In this document: positions 63,875 to 64,000 of the stretch, in pieces
Position numbering within the stretch: position 1 is the stretch's first letter
Layout of the letters: each line of letters starts with the position of its first letter
NCBI GenBank assembly: GCA_030424865.1
Contig: JAUHVR010000010.1
Coordinates: 116,529 to 180,528, forward strand
Origin: Alphaproteobacteria bacterium
Lineage (GTDB): Bacteria > Pseudomonadota > Alphaproteobacteria > Rhodobacterales > Rhodobacteraceae
Reading direction: 5' to 3'
Length of the DNA stretch: 64,000 bases
The notes under the pieces: model-generated
Told to the model about the DNA's origin: nothing
Databases searched by the model: none
What the model saw: the letters and a program-made list of their open reading frames with translations, nothing else
Position numbers and translations under genes: made by a program

Positions 63875-64000
63875 TGAGGTGCCCCTAGATTTGTTGACGC
63901 TTTGCTTGGTAATTTTGGAAGCAAAGGACGATGCAAATGTCAGGGCAAATTCGTTACTCAGATGAGTTCAAGATCGACGCGGTGGCGCAGGTCACGGAGC
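63875..64000 (+). mobile_element. IS3-family insertion sequence, left end (partial)
   Basis: The element seems to begin at 63875 with TGAGGTGCCCCTAGATTTG, similar to the TG-starting terminal repeats of IS3-family (IS150-like) elements, immediately after the interrupted VOC codons. It encodes the start of an OrfA transposase and continues past the window. The right end and target duplication cannot be seen. Confidence 0.75.
63937..64000 (+). CDS. IS3-family transposase OrfA (partial, runs off right edge)
   Basis: The frame from ATG 63937 reads MSGQIRYSDEFKIDAVAQV and stays open to the edge. RYSDEFKxxAVxQVTE is the standard opening of the helix-turn-helix OrfA of IS3-family elements, which binds the element's ends. 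AAAGGA lies about 8 nt upstream (an ATG two codons earlier is too close to it). Only 21 residues are visible. Confidence 0.8.
   Translation, partial: MSGQIRYSDEFKIDAVAQVTE

Noticed and set aside
1..64000. tRNA, rRNA, prophage or integrative element
   Set aside because: No tRNA or rRNA sequence, integrase, phage structural genes or attachment-site duplication was seen; the only mobile element is the IS3-family end at the right edge.

Overview
The window looks like a chromosomal accessory stretch from a marine-type alphaproteobacterium of the Rhodobacteraceae (roseobacter group). The base composition is high-GC, genes sit in tight operons with ATGA/TGATG overlaps, and the content is typical of these organisms: TRAP and ABC uptake systems, many LysR/MarR/GntR/AraC regulators, and a large Ca-binding VCBS/FG-GAP protein. 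No rRNA, tRNA or CRISPR array was seen. Family assignments come from reading the protein sequences; no database search was run.

Layout. (1) 1-6.9 kb: a spermidine/putrescine-type ABC transporter with a divergent LysR regulator, then arginase and ornithine cyclodeaminase (arginine to ornithine to proline). (2) 7.2-13.1 kb: a LysR gene broken by one amber codon, divergent from pirin, then a periplasmic metallo-beta-lactamase-fold hydrolase, a DUF1772 membrane protein, a 2-TM protein of unknown function and a GcvA-like LysR. (3) 13.1-26.5 kb: a hydroxycinnamate/phenylpropanoid cluster (DUF3237, MarR, SDR, feruloyl-CoA synthase-like ligase, divergent ureohydrolase, DctPQM TRAP importer, enoyl-CoA hydratase, amidohydrolase, cytochrome P450, acyl-CoA dehydrogenase, PhzS-like flavin monooxygenase). 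A matching operator-like sequence sits at both of its divergent promoters. (4) 26.6-33.9 kb: a complete D-apiose/D-apionate route (ApnL, ApsD, ApnO, OiaK and the RuBisCO-like OiaX) with a GntR regulator. (5) 34.1-48.7 kb: a pectin/galacturonide locus (KduI, KduD, AraC, GH4 alpha-galacturonidase, sugar ABC importer, GH28, GH105, pectinesterase, KdgK) that ends in a decayed AraC regulator. (6) 49.2-56.9 kb: a roughly 1,930-codon VCBS/FG-GAP/RTX protein split by a frameshift in a G6 run, then a CadC-type TPR regulator. (7) 57.1-62.6 kb: a hydantoinase / hydantoin racemase / VOC / DapA-like operon with a SARP-type regulator. (8) 63.1-64.0 kb: a GNAT acetyltransferase, then a VOC gene cut after 17 codons by an IS3-family element that runs off the right edge.

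How it fits together. Regions 4 and 5 are the most interesting part. Apiose occurs in plants mainly in pectins (rhamnogalacturonan II, and the apiogalacturonan of seagrasses and duckweeds). A full apiose pathway directly beside an oligogalacturonide importer and cytoplasmic pectinolytic enzymes suggests one island for apiose-bearing pectin fragments. A 13-bp sequence is identical in the GntR/kduI and AraC/GH4 intergenic regions and may co-regulate them. Region 3 reads as CoA-dependent side-chain shortening of cinnamic acids followed by ring modification, which would also suit growth on plant material. Several genes are broken (a LysR, an AraC, the FG-GAP giant, a VOC gene); whether this is real decay or partly sequencing error at G runs needs checking.
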